The position numbers were made by a program, and so were the translations under genes. From the NCBI GenBank assembly GCA_947648905.1, contig CANSPP010000001.1, forward strand, positions 122,230 through 186,229: a DNA stretch of 64,000 nt, given 5' to 3'. Of this stretch, positions 38,979 to 49,757 are shown piece by piece. Below the pieces are notes generated by a model. That model ran no database searches and was not told the origin of the DNA. It saw only the letters and a program-made list of their open reading frames with translations. Source of the DNA: an uncultured Clostridium sp. (GTDB taxonomy: Bacteria > Bacillota > Clostridia > TANB77 > CAG-508). Within the stretch, counting starts at the first letter, position 1; each line of letters starts with the position of its first letter.

Positions 38979-40653
38979 TTTAACAAAGGTATTTTTAAAA
39001 AATATAGATAAAGATTTTAGAATATTTAATAAAAAAAAGAAAGAAAAATTAAAAAATTCAAACTTCTTTTGGATGATTATAATAATAGCAATAGCAGTAG
39101 CTTTTTTGAGCTATAGGGCAATTGAATTTTTTAATTCAATTGGACAACCTAGAATTTTTTTAACTTTATATTTTATTATTTTAACGATATTTTTATTATT
39201 TGAAATTATATTAGTTGCAATGAACGTGCTCTTCTTTTCAAAAGAATTAGAGTATGTGTTGCCAATGCCAATTTCATCAGTAGAATTATTACTCGCAAAA
39301 TATGCTGTTCTTTTAGTGATGACATATATAACAGAATTAATATTTGCAGTTGTTCCATTAACCATTTATGGACTAATGACACATATCTCTTTATTATATT
39401 TTTTAGTAATGCCTATCGTATTAATGATATTTCCAGCTTTATTAGTTACAATTATTAGTACTATAATAATTGTATTAATGAGATGTTTTAGAATTATAAA
39501 AAATAAAAATATATATCAAACAATAATTACTAGTTTATTATTACTTTTAGTTTTAGTATTTGAGAGCATTATTATGAATACATTTTCAGTTAATAAAACA
39601 ATAGAAGTTGAACAGCAAAATACTAATCAGGAATATTCAGAACAACAAGCAATTGAAATGTACAATAAAATGGGAGAAGGCTTTTTAATAGTAAATCCTT
39701 CAATAGAAATATTAATAGCGCCAAATAAAGCAATAAATGTTTTATTTAATTTTGGAAAATTAATTATATATAATTTAATAGGATTTTTAATATTTTTATT
39801 AATAGGAAAAAAAGTATATTTAAAAAATATTTTAATTGGAACGACAAATATTGTATCAAATAAAAAAAATAATAGTGAAATTAAATATGAAAATAAAAAT
39901 AAAAAAATGGGGAGAGCATATGTAGAAAAAGATTTTAAACAACTATTAAGAACACCAACATTTTTTATGCAATTAATATTACCAGTTGTATTAATATTAA
40001 TATCTGCAATTATTATAGGAAGCTTTATCATACCTATTATAGACAGTATGATAAAAAGTGATGAAACAATAAAAGAGGCTTTAAGTAGTATAGAAGTTAA
40101 TACAACTATGATATGTATTGTTTTATGTGTATTACAAGTTCTTTTCTCTATGTCTGGATTGTCTTTAACAGCAATTTCAAGAGAAGGAAAAAGTGCTATA
40201 TATCTAAAATATATGCCAATGGAATTATATAAACAATTCATATATAAAAACACGTTGCAGATTATTTTAAATTTTATTGTTTCAGTAGTAGTACTAGGAA
40301 TAATATATTTATTAATTTCCCAAATAGGTATTATAGAAATTTTACTTATTTTTGCAATATCCATATTTATGAGTTTTATAAATAGTTTTCTTATGCTAGT
40401 AGTAGATTTAAAAAGACCAATACTAAATTGGGATTCAGAATATCAGATAACAAAAAATAATCCTAATAAAATATTTCAATATGTGTTTATGATTATTATG
40501 ATATTAGGATTAATGTATTTGGCCAAGATATTAGGGGAAGTTAATATTATTTGTGCTTTAGGAATACAGTTGCTATTATTTATAGTTATATTTTTTATAA
40601 TAAATATTTTAATTAAAAAAAATATAAAAAAGTTATTTTCAGAAATAATTTAA
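38959..40653 (+). CDS. ABC transporter permease, large ABC-2-type
   Basis: 564 aa with about 12 hydrophobic segments in two halves around a soluble linker (about 225-250 and 290-320). It is co-translated with the preceding ATPase (overlap). Its end overlaps the convergent dnaJ-like gene by 4 bases. Export function is inferred from the pair. Confidence 0.8.
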   Translation: MIRKITSLTKVFLKNIDKDFRIFNKKKKEKLKNSNFFWMIIIIAIAVAFLSYRAIEFFNSIGQPRIFLTLYFIILTIFLLFEIILVAMNVLFFSKELEYVLPMPISSVELLLAKYAVLLVMTYITELIFAVVPLTIYGLMTHISLLYFLVMPIVLMIFPALLVTIISTIIIVLMRCFRIIKNKNIYQTIITSLLLLLVLVFESIIMNTFSVNKTIEVEQQNTNQEYSEQQAIEMYNKMGEGFLIVNPSIEILIAPNKAINVLFNFGKLIIYNLIGFLIFLLIGKKVYLKNILIGTTNIVSNKKNNSEIKYENKNKKMGRAYVEKDFKQLLRTPTFFMQLILPVVLILISAIIIGSFIIPIIDSMIKSDETIKEALSSIEVNTTMICIVLCVLQVLFSMSGLSLTAISREGKSAIYLKYMPMELYKQFIYKNTLQIILNFIVSVVVLGIIYLLISQIGIIEILLIFAISIFMSFINSFLMLVVDLKRPILNWDSEYQITKNNPNKIFQYVFMIIMILGLMYLAKILGEVNIICALGIQLLLFIVIFFIINILIKKNIKKLFSEII

Positions 40654-41243
40654 AAAATATTAATTATTTCTTGTATAATACTATTTTTTAAAATAAAATC
40701 TCTTACAAAAGGAAGTTGCCATAAGAATAATAAAATTAAAATAGTTAGTAATGCTGCTATAAAATTTTTAAAATAATCTTTTGGCTCTTTCTTATATTTA
40801 ATTCTATAACCTCTATTTTTTAAATCTTGAATATACGCATCGTGATAAGCTTGTTCCCTAGCTTTTCTAATTTGTTCCTCTTTATAGTTGTTTTGTGATG
40901 TTGCATCATTAGTAGGTTCATTATATGAGTTTTTTTGTTCTGTAAAAGAATTTTCATATTGATTTCTTAAAAATTCATTTTCTTTAGATAATTTAGAAAG
41001 ATTTTCTTCCAACATAGCATAATTATCAACAATAGTTAGGTCATATTTTTTGCGTTTTTCTTCATCAGATAAAGTTTCGTATGCCTCATTAATTAACTTT
41101 AATTTCTCTTCATATAAATGCTTCACATCATCATTTTGTAAATCAGGATGATATTTTTTTGCTAAAGTAGTATAAGCTTTTTTTATAATTTCAGGAGAAG
41201 CATTTTTATCAACTTCTAATATTTCATAATAATTTTGTTTCAT
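40650..41243 (-). CDS. DnaJ-domain membrane protein
   Basis: 197 aa from ATG 41243, chosen because AAAGGAG lies about 8 nt upstream and the product starts [24 protein letters not shown], a complete J domain with the HPD motif ([10 protein letters not shown]). A coiled middle region and a C-terminal membrane helix (about 168-190) follow. It lacks the Gly/Phe and zinc regions of true DnaJ. It probably recruits DnaK at the membrane. Confidence 0.85.
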   Translation of the reverse strand: MKQNYYEILEVDKNASPEIIKKAYTTLAKKYHPDLQNDDVKHLYEEKLKLINEAYETLSDEEKRKKYDLTIVDNYAMLEENLSKLSKENEFLRNQYENSFTEQKNSYNEPTNDATSQNNYKEEQIRKAREQAYHDAYIQDLKNRGYRIKYKKEPKDYFKNFIAALLTILILLFLWQLPFVRDFILKNSIIQEIINIF

Positions 41244-41393
41244 AGAATACTCCTTTAGAAATAATATAACACAAAAAGGAAATAACTTCAATGCAATTTT
41301 GATGCATTTTGGGACAGCGGAAAAATTCATCAAAAATTATTACAATGTTATAACAAGAATTAAAAAATATGCATAAGATAGAGGGGTGATAGT

Positions 41394-42263
41394 ATGGGAA
41401 ATGGTTTGTGTTTAGCAGGTGGAGGAGTAAAAGGAGCTGCACATATTGGGGCAATAAAAGCATTAGAAGAAGCGGGAATAAAATTTGATTATGTAGGTGG
41501 AACATCGTCAGGAAGTATAGTAGCATGTTTGTATGCCTGCGGTTTTACATCAGATGAAATGTATAATATTTTTAAAAAGTATTGTAAAAAAATTAAATAT
41601 GTAGATCCATTAAATATTATTAAATTAATTTTAGGTTTAATATTTACAGGAAAAATTACAATAGAAGGATTAAATTCTGGAAGGCAAATAGAAAAATTGA
41701 TAAATAATGTCTGTAATCAAAAAGGAATAAAAAATATAGAAGATATAAAAATTCCATTAGCGATACCAAGTGTAAATTTAGAAAGTGGGGAAGTAATTTG
41801 TTTTACTTCTTGTAAATTTAGAAATAAAACATCAGATAAGACTAAATTTGTAAATAATGTTGAAATAGGAAAGGCTGTAAGAGCAAGTTGTAGTTACCCT
41901 GTTGTGTTTGCACCATGTACATATAAAAATGCTAAATTAATTGATGGAGGAATTAGAGAAAATGTACCTTGGAAAGAGCTTAAATTTCTTGGGGCTGATA
42001 AAGTGCTTAGTATTATGTTTGAAGAAAAAGAAAATACTAATCAAGACAAGAACTTAGTGGAAATTGCTAGTAGGTCGATTAATTTACTTTGTAGAGAGTT
42101 ATCAAATTACGAGATGCAAGGAGAAGACTATATAGTTAAAATAAAAAGCAATAAAGTTGGACTTTTAGATATGAGTAAAATTGATGAGTTATATAAATTA
42201 GGATATGAAGAGACAAAAAAATATATAAAACTTTTTGGGACAGAGCAAAAAAGTTTTAATTAA
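41394..42263 (+). CDS. Patatin-like phospholipase
   Basis: 289 aa. The oxyanion motif GGGVKGAAHIGAIKAL, the nucleophile GTSSG and the Asp in IDGGIRENVP form a complete catalytic dyad of bacterial patatins (RssA/YchK type). It hydrolyses acyl lipids, substrate unknown. AGGGGTGAT precedes the ATG. Confidence 0.88.
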   Translation: MGNGLCLAGGGVKGAAHIGAIKALEEAGIKFDYVGGTSSGSIVACLYACGFTSDEMYNIFKKYCKKIKYVDPLNIIKLILGLIFTGKITIEGLNSGRQIEKLINNVCNQKGIKNIEDIKIPLAIPSVNLESGEVICFTSCKFRNKTSDKTKFVNNVEIGKAVRASCSYPVVFAPCTYKNAKLIDGGIRENVPWKELKFLGADKVLSIMFEEKENTNQDKNLVEIASRSINLLCRELSNYEMQGEDYIVKIKSNKVGLLDMSKIDELYKLGYEETKKYIKLFGTEQKSFN

Positions 42264-42265
42264 AG

Positions 42266-42361
42266 ATGTGTCCCAGATTGGACAAAATGTCCAAAAGGAA
42301 ACGTCCCCAATTGGACATTTGCAAATAGGGACAAAGGGGAAACGTCCCCAAATGTCCCTAT
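42266..42361. repeat. Two adjacent GGGACG-type palindromic elements
   Basis: The first unit (42266-42318) is nearly identical to 5283-5339. The second (42326-42361) has AGGGACA/TGTCCCT arms around GGGGAAACGTCCCC and resembles 51628-51660. They lie between convergent genes and probably serve as a bidirectional terminator. Confidence 0.65.
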
Positions 42362-42366
42362 TATTT

Positions 42367-45300
42367 TTAATTTACTTTTATTTCTTCTTTTTTAGAAGTA
42401 CTATCAGTCGTTGATGTATTTTCTTTCTCTAAAGCTTTTTTTGCATTAGTTTTAGTTTTTAAATTGTCCTTAGCTACAGTCATAAGAAGTTTAATTCTAT
42501 TAGCTTGGTTAGCTTCGCTAGCTCCTGGGTCATAATCGACAGGAGAGATATTAGCATCTGGATATTTACTTCTAATTGTTTTTATAACACCTTTACCAAC
42601 AACGTGATTTGGTAAGCAAGCAAATGGTTGAACACATATAATGTTTGGTATGTCGTGTTCGATGTATTCAATCATTTCAGCTGTTAAGAACCAACCTTCA
42701 CCAGTCTGATTTCCAATTGATAATACGTCTTTTACTTTGCTTTCTAAGTGCCATATATCACAAGGTGGTAAATAGTTTTTCTTAGAGTTAGCTAATGCTA
42801 TTTTTACGTCTTTTTCTAATAAGTCTATTAATTTAATAGCGGTTTTCATTAATTTAGATGATGTTTTATTTGTGTTTAATAAGCTATTAAATGTAATTTT
42901 ATGAGTACACATAAATTTAGCAAATCCCATAAAGTCTGGTAAAATTACTTCTGCTCCTTCTTTTTCAAGAAGGTCTGCAACAAAGTTGTTTCCAAATGGA
43001 TGATATTTAATTAAAACTTCTCCAACTATACCAACTCTAGGTTTTTCTACAGATGTGTCTAGTTCTATTTTTTCAAAGTCGTTTACAATGTCATAAATAC
43101 TTTGTTTAAATTCTTTATTTGTTGATTTTTTCAATAATTGTTTGCATTTTTTCATCCATTTATCAAATAATGCTTTTGTTTCGCCTTTGTTTACTTCATA
43201 TGCTCTATTTTTTGTTAACATTTTTTGAAGTAAATCACCATAGACAACCATTTTTAAAAGTCTATCAGCCATAGGAATTGTAAGTTTAAATCCAGGCATT
43301 TTTTCCATTCCAACAATATTAAATGAAATTACTGGTACGTGTCCAAAGCCTGCGTCTTTTAGAGCTTTTCTAATAAAACCAATATAGTTTGTTGCTCTAC
43401 ATCCTCCACCTGTTTGAGACATAATTAAAGCTGTTTTATTTAAGTCATATTCTCCAGATTGTAAAGCTTCTATAAATTGCCCAGTTACTAGAATTGATGG
43501 ATAACAAGCATCATTATTTACATATTTTAATCCAGTTTCTACTGTTTTTTGTGTACATTCTCTTAATAATTTAACTTTATATCCAGAAGATTCCACAGCA
43601 GATTCTAGTAATTCAAAATGTATTGGAGCCATTTGTGGTATTAAAATTGTGTAATCTTTTCTCATTTCCTTTGTAAAGATGTTTCTCTTTAATCCGTAGT
43701 CCCCATCGGCTTTTTCTTGTACTTTTTCTTGTTCACGTTTTTTCATACTTGCAATAAGTGAACGGATACGAATTCTAACTGCACCTAAATTGTTTACTTC
43801 ATCTATTTTTATTAATGTATACATTTTGTTGAAGCTTGATAAGATTTCTTCAACTTGGTCTGTTGTAACAGCATCAACACCACATCCAAAAGAGTTAAGT
43901 TGTACTAATTCTAAGCAATCGTGTTTTCCTACAAAGTCTGCTGCTGCGTAAAGCCTTGCGTGATATACCCATTGGTCAACAACTCTTATAGGACGTTTTG
44001 CTTCTGATTTATCAGAAATGCTATCTTCTGTTAAAACAGCTAAACCTAAAGATGTTATTAAAGTGTCAATTCCATGGTTTATTTCAGGGTCTATATGATA
44101 TGGACGTCCTGCTAAAACAATTCCCTTTAAGTTATTTTCTTCTAGGTATCTAACAGTTTCTAATCCTTTTGTGCGTATGTCGTGTTTACATTTTTGATAT
44201 TCAGCTTCTGCTTTATCAGCTGCTTCTTCTAATTCTTTCCTTGTAAAGTTATATTGTTTAAATTCGTCTAATTCTAACAATTTTTTAACTAGATTTTTCT
44301 TTTCAAAAGGCAAGAATGGATTTAAGAATTTTATTGATGAGTCTTTTAATCCTTCTACATTATTTTTTAAAACTTCTGAATAAGATATTACAATTGGGCA
44401 GTTGTAGCGGTTGTCAGCTTTTTCATATTCTTTTCTAGAGTATGGCATACAAGGATAGAAAATTGTTTTAATTCCTTGTTCTAATAAGCTTTCAATATGA
44501 CCATGAGAAAGTTTTGCAGGGTAGCAAACAGATTCAGATGGCATAGATTCCATTCCTTTTTCATATGTAGCACGATTACTTTTTTCTGATAATATAACTC
44601 TAAATCCAAGGCTAGTTAAGAATGTGAACCAGAAAGGATAATCTTCATACATATTCAAAACTCTAGGGATACCGATAGTTCCACGTATTGAATATTGTTC
44701 TTCTAAAGGTTTATAATCAAATATTCTTTCATACTTATATTGAACTAAATTTGGTAATTTCTTTGATTTTGTAACAATTCCAGCACCCTTTTCACAACGG
44801 TTACCAGAAACGTGAATTTGTCCATTGCTAAATTTATTAATTGTTAATTTACAATGATTTTCACAATTGTTACAACGTGTATGTGTTACTTTTATTTGTA
44901 ATTTATCTAATTCATCTAATTTTAATATAGATGAGTAATATTCCATATCTAAGTTTGCTTCATATTGTTCTTTTGAAAGTAGAGCCATACCATAAGCTCC
45001 CATAAGCCCAGAGATATCTGGTCTTACAACATCTTTTCCAACTATTAATTCAAATGCTCTAAGAACGGCATCATTGTAAAAAGTACCACCTTGTACAACA
45101 ATATGTTTTCCAAGTGTTTCAACATCTCTAACTTTCATAACTTTTTGAATAGCATTTTTTATAACAGAATATGAAAGTCCACTTGAAATGTCTCCAACTG
45201 AATATCCTTCTTTTTGAGCCTGTTTTATTTTTGAATTCATAAATACAGTACATCTTGAACCTAAATCAACAGGTGTTTTTGATTTTATTGCCTCTTTTAC

Positions 45301-46701
45301 AAATTCAGAAATTTCTATATTTAAGCTTTTTGCAAATGTTTCAATAAATGAACCACAACCTGAAGAACAAGCTTCGTTTAACATGATGTTATCGATAGAA
45401 CCATTTTTCATTCTAATATATTTCATATCTTGTCCACCAATATCAACAATACTTGTAACATTTGGCTCGAATTTTTTTGCTGCTGTATAGTGTGCAATTG
45501 TTTCGATTTCATTTAAATCTACGTTTAAAGCTGTTTGAATTAGTTTTTCGCCATATCCTGTAACTCCACTATACCTAAGCTTTGCAGTGCTTGGTAAAAC
45601 TGCATATAGTTTTCTTAACATATTCATAACACTTTTTAATGGATTTCCTTCGTTGCTTCCATATAATGAATATAATAAGTTTCCTTCTGTATCAATTAAA
45701 ACCAATTTTGTTGTTGTAGAACCTGCATCTATTCCTAAATAACAGTCTCCTTCATAACCTTCTAAATCTTTTTTACTAACTGTATTTTTGTTATGTCTTT
45801 CTTTAAATTTTTCATATTCATCTGCATTTTTAAATAATGGGTCTAATGGTTTAGATGTGTTATCATGTGATGTTTTTAGTGTTTCTATTTTTTTAGATAA
45901 CTCATCAGGTGTAATTTCTTCACTATTTATAGAATCTAATGCAGCACCTTTTGCTACTAATAGGTGAGCTTCTTCTGGTACAATTATTTCATCATCAGTT
46001 AGTTCTAGAGTTTCAATAAATCTAGTACGTAGTTCAGATAGATAATTTAAAGGACCACCTAAAAATGCAACATTTCCTCTAATTGGTCTACCACAAGCAA
46101 GTCCACTTATAGTTTGATTTACAACTGCTTGGAATATAGAAGCTGCAATATCTTCTTTTGCTGCTCCCTCATTAATTAAAGGTTGTATATCTGTTTTTGC
46201 AAAAACTCCACAACGTGATGCAATTGGATAAATTGTTTTATAGTTTTTAGCAAGCTCGTTTAAACCTGCTGTATCAGTATGTAATAACGAAGCCATTTGG
46301 TCTAAAAATGCTCCTGTACCACCTGCGCAAGTTCCATTCATACGTTGCTCAATTGATTGGTCAAAATATATAATTTTAGCGTCTTCTCCACCAAGTTCTA
46401 TAACAACGTCTGTTTTAGGGATATACTTTTCAACAGCACGTTTACAAGAAACAACTTCTTGAATAAAGTCGACTCCTAAAAATTTTGCTGCTGACATTGC
46501 TCCAGAACCAGTAAGCGCAATTGTAAATGTGTTTAGTGGGTATTTTGCAAGTAAATCTTCTAATACATTGCATACTGTATTTTTTGTGTCTGAGAAGTGT
46601 CTTTGATAGTTTTTATATATTGTATTTTTGTTTTTATCCATAACGATAATTTTAACTGTTGTTGAACCTACATCTAGTCCAACGTGTAATATTTCATTCA
46701 T
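42367..46701 (-). CDS. 2-hydroxyacyl-CoA dehydratase activator-like protein (BcrA/BadF ATPase fused to HgdB-like region)
   Basis: 1444 aa from ATG 46701 (AAAAGGAG upstream; product starts MNEILHVGLDVGSTTVK). Two ASKHA-type ATPase modules are visible, each with a DxGSTTxK motif (HVGLDVGSTTVKI and YLGIDAGSTTTKL) and cysteines expected for a bridging cluster (NGTCAGGTGAFLDQM and EACSSGCGSFIE). The C-terminal half is the DUF2229/HgdB-like region found in such large clostridial fusions. The family is clear, but the substrate is unknown. It is the largest intact gene in the window. Confidence 0.88.
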   Translation of the reverse strand: MNEILHVGLDVGSTTVKIIVMDKNKNTIYKNYQRHFSDTKNTVCNVLEDLLAKYPLNTFTIALTGSGAMSAAKFLGVDFIQEVVSCKRAVEKYIPKTDVVIELGGEDAKIIYFDQSIEQRMNGTCAGGTGAFLDQMASLLHTDTAGLNELAKNYKTIYPIASRCGVFAKTDIQPLINEGAAKEDIAASIFQAVVNQTISGLACGRPIRGNVAFLGGPLNYLSELRTRFIETLELTDDEIIVPEEAHLLVAKGAALDSINSEEITPDELSKKIETLKTSHDNTSKPLDPLFKNADEYEKFKERHNKNTVSKKDLEGYEGDCYLGIDAGSTTTKLVLIDTEGNLLYSLYGSNEGNPLKSVMNMLRKLYAVLPSTAKLRYSGVTGYGEKLIQTALNVDLNEIETIAHYTAAKKFEPNVTSIVDIGGQDMKYIRMKNGSIDNIMLNEACSSGCGSFIETFAKSLNIEISEFVKEAIKSKTPVDLGSRCTVFMNSKIKQAQKEGYSVGDISSGLSYSVIKNAIQKVMKVRDVETLGKHIVVQGGTFYNDAVLRAFELIVGKDVVRPDISGLMGAYGMALLSKEQYEANLDMEYYSSILKLDELDKLQIKVTHTRCNNCENHCKLTINKFSNGQIHVSGNRCEKGAGIVTKSKKLPNLVQYKYERIFDYKPLEEQYSIRGTIGIPRVLNMYEDYPFWFTFLTSLGFRVILSEKSNRATYEKGMESMPSESVCYPAKLSHGHIESLLEQGIKTIFYPCMPYSRKEYEKADNRYNCPIVISYSEVLKNNVEGLKDSSIKFLNPFLPFEKKNLVKKLLELDEFKQYNFTRKELEEAADKAEAEYQKCKHDIRTKGLETVRYLEENNLKGIVLAGRPYHIDPEINHGIDTLITSLGLAVLTEDSISDKSEAKRPIRVVDQWVYHARLYAAADFVGKHDCLELVQLNSFGCGVDAVTTDQVEEILSSFNKMYTLIKIDEVNNLGAVRIRIRSLIASMKKREQEKVQEKADGDYGLKRNIFTKEMRKDYTILIPQMAPIHFELLESAVESSGYKVKLLRECTQKTVETGLKYVNNDACYPSILVTGQFIEALQSGEYDLNKTALIMSQTGGGCRATNYIGFIRKALKDAGFGHVPVISFNIVGMEKMPGFKLTIPMADRLLKMVVYGDLLQKMLTKNRAYEVNKGETKALFDKWMKKCKQLLKKSTNKEFKQSIYDIVNDFEKIELDTSVEKPRVGIVGEVLIKYHPFGNNFVADLLEKEGAEVILPDFMGFAKFMCTHKITFNSLLNTNKTSSKLMKTAIKLIDLLEKDVKIALANSKKNYLPPCDIWHLESKVKDVLSIGNQTGEGWFLTAEMIEYIEHDIPNIICVQPFACLPNHVVGKGVIKTIRSKYPDANISPVDYDPGASEANQANRIKLLMTVAKDNLKTKTNAKKALEKENTSTTDSTSKKEEIKVN

Positions 46702-46875
46702 AATAAAGTCTCCTTTTCTGGACATATAATCATTACGTCTAACACCCCTAATTGTATATGGAAAATGCGATTTTGTCAAATGGTAAAAACTGTTAAAAAG
46801 TTAAGGCAAATAGTTCTAAAAAGGACAAACAAATAATAATATTGATAATAAATAAAACGAATTAAGGAGGAACAT

Positions 46876-47415
46876 ATGAAAAACAAAAAAATAATTACAA
46901 TATTTTCAATATTATTAATAATAGTATTAGTAGGAGGATTTTTTGCAATAAAATATGCAAAAGAGCAAAAAAAGGCGGAGGAAGAACAACAAGAGTACAC
47001 ACCACAAGAAGAAATTTCGGAAGAACAATCAAAGCAAACTATAGTAAGTTTATATTTTCTAAATAAAGAAACAAAAGAATTAGTACCAGAAGCAAGACTT
47101 GTAAATATAAAAGAAATAGTAAATGCACCATATGATACATTAATAAATTTATTAATAGCAGGTCCAAAAAGTGAAAAACAAGAAAAATTAATTCCTAATG
47201 ACACAAAATTACTAAAAACTTTTATGGAAGCAGATACTATAACATTAGATTTTTCAGCTGAATTTTTAAATTATGATAAAACAGATGAAAAAGGAAAAGA
47301 AAATTTAATAAATAGTATAGTAAATACTTTAACTCAATTAACAGAAGTAAATAAAGTAAAAATATTAATAGATGGAAACCCAAGTGATGAGTTTAGTGAT
47401 ACATATACTATTTAA
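46876..47415 (+). CDS. GerMN-domain lipoprotein-like or membrane-anchored protein
   Basis: 179 aa. An N-terminal membrane helix (about 6-27) and a Glu/Gln-rich linker are followed by a GerMN domain (TLINLLIAGPKSEKQEKLIP, TITLDFSAEFLNY, VNTLTQLTEVNKVKILIDG). GerMN proteins act in sporulation, germination and cell-envelope maturation. AAGGAGG lies upstream. Confidence 0.85.
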   Translation: MKNKKIITIFSILLIIVLVGGFFAIKYAKEQKKAEEEQQEYTPQEEISEEQSKQTIVSLYFLNKETKELVPEARLVNIKEIVNAPYDTLINLLIAGPKSEKQEKLIPNDTKLLKTFMEADTITLDFSAEFLNYDKTDEKGKENLINSIVNTLTQLTEVNKVKILIDGNPSDEFSDTYTI

Positions 47416-47584
47416 AAAATTTATACAAATGCATATATCTAGAAAATCTATTTAAATTATTTAAAAAATATTCAACATCATTTAATGATTTTATAGTATT
47501 ATCTTTGCAACATTTAAAATCAAATTTTTTTGGAGGTGGTTTTTTATCACCTCTTTTATTATTATAAATTAAATTATTATCCAT
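47408..47584 (-). CDS. Small protein, unknown
   Basis: 58 aa from ATG 47584 (ATGGGGAT upstream; an earlier in-frame ATG at 47596 is possible). It contains KKPPPKKFDFKCCKD and a helical C-terminus. Its 3' end overlaps the GerMN gene on the opposite strand by 8 bases. It has a plausible amino-acid composition but no family I know. Confidence 0.4.
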   Translation of the reverse strand: MDNNLIYNNKRGDKKPPPKKFDFKCCKDNTIKSLNDVEYFLNNLNRFSRYMHLYKFFK

Positions 47585-47658
47585 AAAAATCCCCATAATT
47601 TTGATTTTTTTTAAGTTTTATTATATAATATGTAGGAAAAAATAAAAAGGAAATAAAA

Positions 47659-48402
47659 ATGGAAGAAATATTAAAAGAAAATGAAAGAATAGATGACTTA
47701 GAATATAAAGGATTAAAAATAATACAAAATACGAAAGGATTTTGTTTTGGAATTGATAGCGTACTTTTATCTGATTTTGCAAAAGAAATAAAAGAAGGAA
47801 GTAATGTTTTAGACTTAGGAACAGGCACAGGAATTATTCCAGTTTTATTATGTGGAAAAACAAAATTAAATAAAATAATAGGAATTGAAATTCAAAAAGA
47901 AGTAGCAGATATGGCAAAAAGAACAATTAAATTAAATAATTTAGAAAATAGATTTGAAGTATTAAATGAAAGTATTTTAAACTTAAAAAATATTTATAAT
48001 AACCAAACTTTTGATGCAATAGTTACAAATCCACCATATAAAAAAAGAGATACAGGAATAAAAAATGAAACTGAGAAGAAAATAATTTCAAGACACGAAA
48101 CCACAGCAACCCTAGAAGATTTTATAAAAATATCAAGAGATTTATTAAAAGATAAAGGTACTTTTTATATGGTACATAGGCCAGAAAGATTAGTAGATAT
48201 TTTAAGTTTAATGAGAGAATATAAAATTGAACCAAAGATTTTAAAATTTGTATGTTCTAATTCAAAAAAAGAACCAAATTTAATTTTAATTAAAGGAATA
48301 AAAAATGCAAAACCATTTTTAAAAATAGAAAAAAATTTAATTATTTATAATGACGAAGGAAATTATACAGATGAAATTTTAAAAATATATAATAAAAAAT
48401 AA
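47659..48402 (+). CDS. tRNA1(Val) (adenine37-N6)-methyltransferase-like TrmN6
   Basis: 247 aa. Class I SAM motif VLDLGTGTGIIPVLL (near residue 50) and catalytic NPPY (TNPPYKK, near 127). YabB/TrmN6 family proteins methylate adenine in tRNA. AAAAGGAAATAAAA precedes the ATG. In many Firmicutes it lies just upstream of rsmI, as here. Confidence 0.88.
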   Translation: MEEILKENERIDDLEYKGLKIIQNTKGFCFGIDSVLLSDFAKEIKEGSNVLDLGTGTGIIPVLLCGKTKLNKIIGIEIQKEVADMAKRTIKLNNLENRFEVLNESILNLKNIYNNQTFDAIVTNPPYKKRDTGIKNETEKKIISRHETTATLEDFIKISRDLLKDKGTFYMVHRPERLVDILSLMREYKIEPKILKFVCSNSKKEPNLILIKGIKNAKPFLKIEKNLIIYNDEGNYTDEILKIYNKK

Positions 48403-48505
48403 TTAAATAAATAATTAATTAAATAAATAAAAAATATGAAAAAAATAGAATAAATTAGAATAAAATCGAAAAAAATAGAATAAATTAGAAAAAGGGAGTT
48501 TTTAA

Positions 48506-49333
48506 ATGGAAGAAAATAAAGCAGGAATTTTATATATTGTTGCAACACCAATAGGAAATTTAGAAGATATTACACTAAGAGCAATAAGAATATTAAAAGA
48601 GGTAGATTTAATTGCAGCAGAAGATACAAGACATACATTAAAATTATTAAATCATTTAGAAATATCAAAACCAATGATAAGCTGTCATAGGCACAATGAA
48701 GAAATAAGATGTGATAACTTAATAAAAGAATTAAAATCAGGAAAAAATATAGCATTAGTATCAGATGCAGGAACTCCAGGAATTTGTGACCCAGGAGAAG
48801 AAATAATAAAAAAATCCATAGAGGAAAATATAAAAGTAATTCCAATACCAGGAGCTTGTGCAATGATAAATGCATTAATATGTTCAGGAATTGATACAAA
48901 AGAATTTAATTTTTTGGGATTTTTGCCATTAAATAAAAAATCAAGAAAAGAAAAAATAGAGGAAATTAGAAATTCAAATAAAACAATAATTATATATGAA
49001 GCTCCTCATAAACTGAAAAATACTTTAAATGATTTAAGTGAAATTTTAGAAGATAGAAATGTTGTTTTAGCAAGAGAACTTACAAAAATACACGAAGAAT
49101 TTATTAGGGGGAAAGTGAGTGAATTAATAGATAAGGCAGAAGAATTAAAAGGTGAAATGGTAATAATTATTGAAGGAAGCAATAAAAAACAAGAAAATGA
49201 GTTAAATAATTTAAGTTTGGAAGAACATTACAATTTTTATGAAAAGCAAGGATTTGATAAAAAAGAAATAATTAAAAAAATTGCAAAAGATAGAAATGTA
49301 AATAAAAATGAAATTTATAAAAATTTTATTTAA
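48506..49333 (+). CDS. rsmI: 16S rRNA (cytidine1402-2'-O)-methyltransferase RsmI
   Basis: 275 aa. GNLEDITLRA, EDTRHTLKLL, SDAGTPGICDPG and PGACAMINAL are diagnostic of the SAM-binding tetrapyrrole-methylase fold of RsmI. AAAGGGAG precedes the ATG. It is followed by a bidirectional terminator. Confidence 0.95.
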   Translation: MEENKAGILYIVATPIGNLEDITLRAIRILKEVDLIAAEDTRHTLKLLNHLEISKPMISCHRHNEEIRCDNLIKELKSGKNIALVSDAGTPGICDPGEEIIKKSIEENIKVIPIPGACAMINALICSGIDTKEFNFLGFLPLNKKSRKEKIEEIRNSNKTIIIYEAPHKLKNTLNDLSEILEDRNVVLARELTKIHEEFIRGKVSELIDKAEELKGEMVIIIEGSNKKQENELNNLSLEEHYNFYEKQGFDKKEIIKKIAKDRNVNKNEIYKNFI

Positions 49334-49341
49334 TATATAAT

Positions 49342-49376
49342 AAAAAAGCCTAGAAAATAAGTCTAGACTTTTTTAT
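49342..49376. terminator. Bidirectional terminator between rsmI and the AbrB-like gene
   Basis: AAAAAAGCCTAGA and TCTAGACTTTTTT form a stem with one G-U or mismatch, with T-runs on both strands between convergent genes. Confidence 0.8.
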
Positions 49377-49627
49377 TTATCTTGTTTTAAATTTCCAATT
49401 TTATTTGAACATGATTCGCATATTAATTTATCATTATATGTTAATAAGTTTTTTGTGTTTCCGCAGAAAATACAATTAGACTCGAATTTTTTTAGGACAA
49501 TTGAAGGTCCATCTACATATATTTCAATCGGATCTTTTTCAGCAATTTTGAATTGATTTCTTATTTCTATAGGAATAACAACTCTTCCTAATTCATCCAT
49601 TCTTCTTATAATTCCTGTTGATTTCAT
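49373..49627 (-). CDS. AbrB/SpoVT-type transition-state regulator
   Basis: 84 aa. The swapped-hairpin AbrB domain MKSTGIIRRMDELGRVVIPI (residues 1-20) is followed by a short zinc-ribbon-like tail with CIFCGN and CESC. Regulators of this type act in transition-phase and sporulation control. AGAGGAGG lies upstream. It is divergent to spmA, which it may regulate. Confidence 0.9.
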   Translation of the reverse strand: MKSTGIIRRMDELGRVVIPIEIRNQFKIAEKDPIEIYVDGPSIVLKKFESNCIFCGNTKNLLTYNDKLICESCSNKIGNLKQDK

Positions 49628-49757
49628 TGGCTTTACCTCCTCTATAAGTTAATATTTTTCACTATGTATATAGAATATACCATAAAATGTAAGTCTGGTC
49701 AATTAATTTGTACTAAAAAATGTAAATTTTGAATAAAATTTTCTAGGTGAGTATAGT